Shown one piece after another: positions 59,501 to 64,000 of a stretch of 64,000 bases of DNA (positions are counted from its first letter, which is position 1; each line of letters opens with the position of its first letter). The notes under the pieces were generated by a model that was not told where the DNA came from, did not search any database, and saw only the letters and a list, made by a program, of their open reading frames with translations. Made by a program: the position numbers and the translations under genes. This stretch comes from Antennarius striatus (Eukaryota > Chordata > Actinopteri > Lophiiformes > Antennariidae): NCBI RefSeq assembly GCF_040054535.1, contig NC_090784.1, forward strand, positions 16,500,001 through 16,564,000, given 5' to 3'.

Positions 59501-62500
59501 AGGTCAATGTGGCCCTACTGTACAGTTTATCTATTTGATTAATTTCTCCCTTCATCAAATGATGTTCATAAAAGGAACGATTCATTATGGAACAATTTTA
59601 TGATAGGCTGAACAGGACGTTCTACACAATCTGATGCAGGCTGCCACAAAAGAGCGCCTGAGCTGCTCTGTGAACTTGAAGGAATGACTTGAAGGCTAGA
59701 AGTGCTTTGTTGATGCACGGATTCACCTGAGCTGCTCCTACTAGATTAGTATTCTTCAACAACAACAACAACAACAAAAATTTTCATCTACTCACATCAT
59801 TTATTCCTGTTTGTCTCAATAGGGTTAAAATCTGCTTGTCTTCCTCAAAAAGCAGAGAAAGATCAGAGTGAAGCTCTGGTGAGTAGCATCCACTTTTTCT
59901 GATATGACACGGGAACCAATAGATGAAAAACCCTTTTTCTTCCATGTACGTTTTGAATTTTGGATTCATTTACATATGTTAGAGAAACACATTTAGCCAT
60001 GCTTCTTCAAATAGTACGGGGATCATTAAAAATAAATCAACATGATTTGTGAGGAATTATTACATCACTTTTCTTTCTATCATTGACTGGGTTACGTGCT
60101 CTCCCATGTGGAAAATTTAGTCAGGATCATAAATGTATTTAACTTTCCCCTGACTTTAGTGTATTGTACTATCTGAGCCCTGGGCGTTGGTTTGACCTGC
60201 TGTTTCCTGATGCAGTGTCTAACTGATGATGGTGCCACTCAGAAGTTGCCCCCCAGTCGTCTGAACACTGAAACTGCACAAGGTGATGCCCTGTTTACAG
60301 TAATGTTGTTGTCTCCTTCCTGCAGAATGCTCTCAGCAAAATGCAGAGAACCACATTTCCCAGCCTCTCTTTCTTTTTTGTCTGTGTTCATGTCTTCATT
60401 ATATCTGTGCTGCTCTCCGCTCCCTACTGTGTAGTAGATTTGCAAGCAAATTAAGTTTGTAAATCTGGCAAAGGGATCGGCATTTCATCAGCTGTCAGTT
60501 AAATATAAAGTTGACCTTGTTACACACTGTAGGTCTGCATATTAAGCAGTCTACAAACCTCAGTGATTGACAGCACATGATAAACCTGCCCATCCAGGGA
60601 TCATCATAACCAACATCTCTCCCTTTCATCTCTGTCTTCACCTCCATTTCTCCCCTTTCTAAACTTGTAATTGAATTTTTATTACAGATAATCACAAACT
60701 ATCTTTTCCTGCTCTTTTACAAAAACGTTGTGAGTGTATATGTATGTTCACATCCGAGGGGAATAAATCTCCCTATGGGCAGGAGTGCTTGCTATTTTTT
60801 TTATGCTTCTGCCGGTTTGAATTTGACTACCTGTGGGAAGACTGTTGCGCATCACACATCACAACCAATCTGAGATCCTGTTGCTCTTCTATGCAACCTC
60901 AGCTCCTCTCCCTCTGCTGATCTCCCATCTGTCCCTTCTCCTCACTTATACGCACCAATCCTCCTTCCCTCCCCTCCTGCAGACAGAACTGTGTATGGGG
61001 CCCAGAAGCAGAAGAGGGCTCGCCAGGCGAAGGACCACACAGAGAGGATCCAACGTCCACTGGGACCCGCGGAGCAAAAGCAGGAGCATACGCTGTCCTT
61101 GGAGAAACGTCAGTCGAAACACATTTCCATTTGTCTCATTTAGTTTCCCATAAACCTCCTCTTCCTGCTCCTCTTTTGACCTTACCACCTTTCGCTTTGT
61201 ATCTCCTCAGGTCATGCTTCTTTCCCTCTGTCGAGTGATGTCTTCGAAGATGACATCTCTTCCTGCTCCTCCTCTTCACCTACTGTGCAACGTGCCGCTC
61301 ACCAATCACCGGCCTTGTCTTCACTACCAGGGCTCTCAGGTGACCAAATACTTGGTGACTTCTCGGCTGTGGGTTTACCCCTCAACCACAGTCCCAGTCA
61401 TGCTCAGGTGAGAAGTGACACCTTAGAAAGAGTCCTCTTTTAAAAACATTAAGATTAACATTAAGCTACAGATATAGTTCCATTTGCTAACTTCAATAAC
61501 ATGATATTCTGTTTTCAGTCTGGATTGGCATGGCTCCCGGCAACCGAGGGCGTCAGACAACAAATGAGTGTTACAGTCGGGGAATCAAACTCCATGGCAA
61601 CAGCTGGGAGACCAAACGGGATGTATCTGAGCTCTCAGACCACGCCCCTGCTGCCAAAGGTAATGTGGAGCTAGTACATGCTAATGCCCTCACATAAAAA
61701 ACCCCATTGCTTCAGTTTGGCTCATTTTAATTCTAATAGGGTTTTTCATAAATAATTTTTGACTCCGCAAAGTATAATTCAAATTTCAAGCATGAAAGCA
61801 TATAAGTAATATGATATTTGACATGGTGATATGACCTTTTCATCCAGACAAACAACACTTCATTGCATATGTGTGTGTTCGTTATGTGCTTGCCATTGCA
61901 AGAAGCGTTTAGTGCAGGTATCAAAATTAGCGATGAAAGACTAATGAAGGGGTCCTCAACCCAACAGGCTGGTCATTCCTCTGTTTTGGCAAAGACAATA
62001 CTCTGCTCTAAGCTGCTCTGCATTCATTACTGTCAATTTGCACTTCTGGCGGAGTGCGGTATTTGCCCTGCAGGTTAACGTATTCACACACAAGCAGCAT
62101 GGCTGCATGTCAGAACCAGCACATGCTGTCATCTGGAGATTTGCTCGGCTTTTGTACATTTCGTGTAAGAATTTAACCCTGACAAGGGGCCAATACTGTC
62201 AAACAACATGAAACAACTTGGCATTTTCTGTGCCTTAATTTATATGCTATTTCTGACATTACTCACTGGAGCCAGTGTGGTTAGGGTTTTATGAAATGTG
62301 GGCAATAATTGTCTTTTGCAGACAGCTCGGCCTCCCAGCCCTATCAGCTCCTCCTCCTTGCACAATTCCCTCAACTTTAATCATATCCCTCGCCCACGGA
62401 AACCGCGGGACTCCAAACCCAAAATGAAGAAACTCAAATATCACCAGTACATTCCTCCAGACCAGAGAGGAGGGTCTGGGACCAGTGGTATGTATAATAC

Positions 62501-63932
62501 CTTACTTCTTTAGTATTTCTTTGGTTTATCAAGACAAGGTTTGCTGTTGTGGTGTTTGAAATTAACCTAAAATGTTTATTCCCAGGGGGAGGAGCCAAAC
62601 AGAAGAGCCCTGTCCCCACCCAGTCTTTGGACCCAGCCTATTCCCATCTCCTGAAGCAGCAGCAGGTCTTCCTTCAGCTGCAAATCCTTCAGAACCAGCA
62701 GCAACAACAGCAGCAACAGCTACAACAACCACAACAACTCAGTGTTGTGTCCAGGTATGACCACAGATTGCGGTTGGTAACCTGTCAGGTAATACAGATT
62801 GAACTCTCTCAGTTCAATCTGGACATCACCAAAGAGATGCTAGTTCTCAAACAGTTTGTGTATATTGATGCTTCTGTCGATCCTCTAGTGGTGATCACAG
62901 TGATCTGAAGTCCTCTGGAGCATTGCCTCTGAATCCCCAACCTGCTCCCGCCACAACAAATCACACCCCTCTGGACAGCAACCCTGCATCCAAGCCGGAG
63001 CTCCTCCCAGCTAATCTTGTCGATTTAACAGTAAGTAAAGGATGAACACACTCAAAGGCAGAGAATGTCTTGGAATCATTACCTTTAATGGCCTTTTCCC
63101 TTCCATCTTCCCTGTTCTCTTTTCACAGGTGTCAGAGTTGCGTCAGCAGTTGCGTATGCGTGGTCTCCCCGTCTCAGGAACCAAGCCCACTTTGCTGCAG
63201 CGTCTCCGCCCCTTCCAGCTTTCCCACTCCTGCCTCACCCCTGCCCCTCTTTGTCAGCTGGGTACCAGCCTGGAGCCCCTCACCCACTGCCCTCCACTGC
63301 CCCCCAGCCAGAGCCCCGGCTCAAGCTCCAGCTCAGGACTAGACTCACCCAGCAGCAGCCCAACCCAACAGATGTACATCCCTGACAGGGAGATTCCTAA
63401 CAGGATTCTCAGTGACGCACCACATGGAGTTCTGAACGGAGTTCTAAACACTGTGCCGAGTTGTTTCTCAAACGCCGCTTCAGTCAGTCTAGTAGGCGAA
63501 CAGTGTGGTCTTACCAACACTGTCTTCCTGGTTCCTGCCACCACTGCCTCAGAAACTCCGAGTCCGAGTCTCCCCATGTCCTCCTCCTCGCCTCTGCAGT
63601 GTGGAACTCCCTGGAGAAGTGAGAATGAGCAGCAACAGGAGCTGAATGTGGACCTGGATATGAGGGAGAGGGTAAGGAGAATGCCCAGGGATTCCACTAA
63701 CACCAGCAATGAGGTGAATAAATACACCTCAATTAAAAAACAAAATCGAAGATGTCTTGCAGAATGAATAATTGAATGGGATGGCTGCTTTCCAGAACTA
63801 CAGCTTTTAATACTTTAATTATTATCTATCCAGTCTTGTGTAGCATCCCTTCATCCATTCCTGCAACAGGACCCTGGATGCTCTAGAGGCAAACCAGAGA
63901 CAGATGCACAGACAGAGGTACCGTTTACACAG
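56549..63932 (+). CDS. mamstr: Myocardin-family SAP-domain coactivator, mamstr-like (12 exons seen, 3' end beyond window)
   Basis: Exons are 56549-56603, 59189-59242, 59823-59878, 60216-60282, 60983-61108, 61211-61407, 61519-61659, 62322-62487, 62586-62754, 62889-63030, 63129-63671 and 63870-63932. All are in phase, giving 593 residues so far; a donor (CAG|GTAAAT) follows, so the gene continues. The N-terminus MTLLASERSLLIRNKFRSVL is the MEF2-binding motif shared by cardiac myocardin and MASTR. The next segment (LQLRIQNRR) lacks the Pro and the E-L of a functional actin-binding RPEL. Further on are a basic stretch (KPKMKKLKYHQYIPPDQ, 264-280), a Gln-rich run (about 305-340), and a SAP domain (LRQQLRMRGLPVSGTKPTLL) at about 388-420. 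The protein should act in the nucleus as a MEF2 and possibly SRF coactivator in muscle. I prefer mamstr over myocd because human MAMSTR lies near DBP on 19q13.33; the missing C-terminus would decide. Confidence 0.82.
56604..59188 (+). other. First intron of the mamstr-like gene
   Basis: 2.6 kb of AT-rich sequence with no coding exon or complete transposon seen. The flanking exons join directly in phase. Confidence 0.6.
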
Positions 63933-64000
63933 GTAAATGCAATCCAATTCACCCATAAAGTGAGTATCTTGCATGCTGACTTTTTAAAGGCTCACTACAG

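Overview
The window is nuclear DNA from a ray-finned (teleost-like) fish. Genes carry GT-AG introns with vertebrate splice signals, intergenic DNA is AT-rich and full of CA/GA microsatellites, and the mobile elements are short non-autonomous DNA transposons of kinds common in fish genomes. All recognised genes lie on the + strand; none is prokaryotic or viral.

Layout: (1) 2.6-6.0 kb, a five-exon Shisa-family gene, best called shisa7, encoding a neuronal receptor auxiliary protein. (2) 18.6-23.3 kb, a long multi-C2H2 zinc-finger gene whose coding part is one exon, tentatively znf865, with noncoding 5' exons upstream. (3) 25.6-32.7 kb, dbp, a PAR-bZIP clock-output transcription factor, with E-box and CRE elements in its promoter. 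(4) 35.5-43.6 kb, a secreted protein with one WAP-like domain followed by sushi domains; the last resembles domain V of beta-2-glycoprotein I (APOH). (5) 45.4-49.1 kb, znf524, with four C2H2 fingers. (6) 56.5 kb to the window end, a myocardin-family coactivator with a MEF2-binding N-terminus and a SAP domain, best called mamstr; it runs out of the window.

Five of the six genes (SHISA7, ZNF865, DBP, ZNF524, MAMSTR) have proposed human orthologues on 19q13.3-q13.4, so the window looks like a conserved piece of that ancestral segment. The genes do not form one pathway: they are four transcription regulators, one synaptic membrane protein and one secreted sushi protein.

Mobile DNA: a 1.2 kb hAT-like element (11.3-12.5 kb), two opposite-facing copies of one roughly 500 bp hAT-type MITE with perfect 8-bp target duplications (42.2 and 48.2 kb), a 456 bp mariner-type MITE (49.8 kb), and an 87-bp insert with a perfect 14-bp duplication (41.07 kb). 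Three of these sit 28-48 bp from a splice acceptor.

Exon boundaries were built by hand from splice consensus, reading-frame continuity and family motifs. Transcription starts, UTR exons and poly(A) sites are much less certain than the coding exons.
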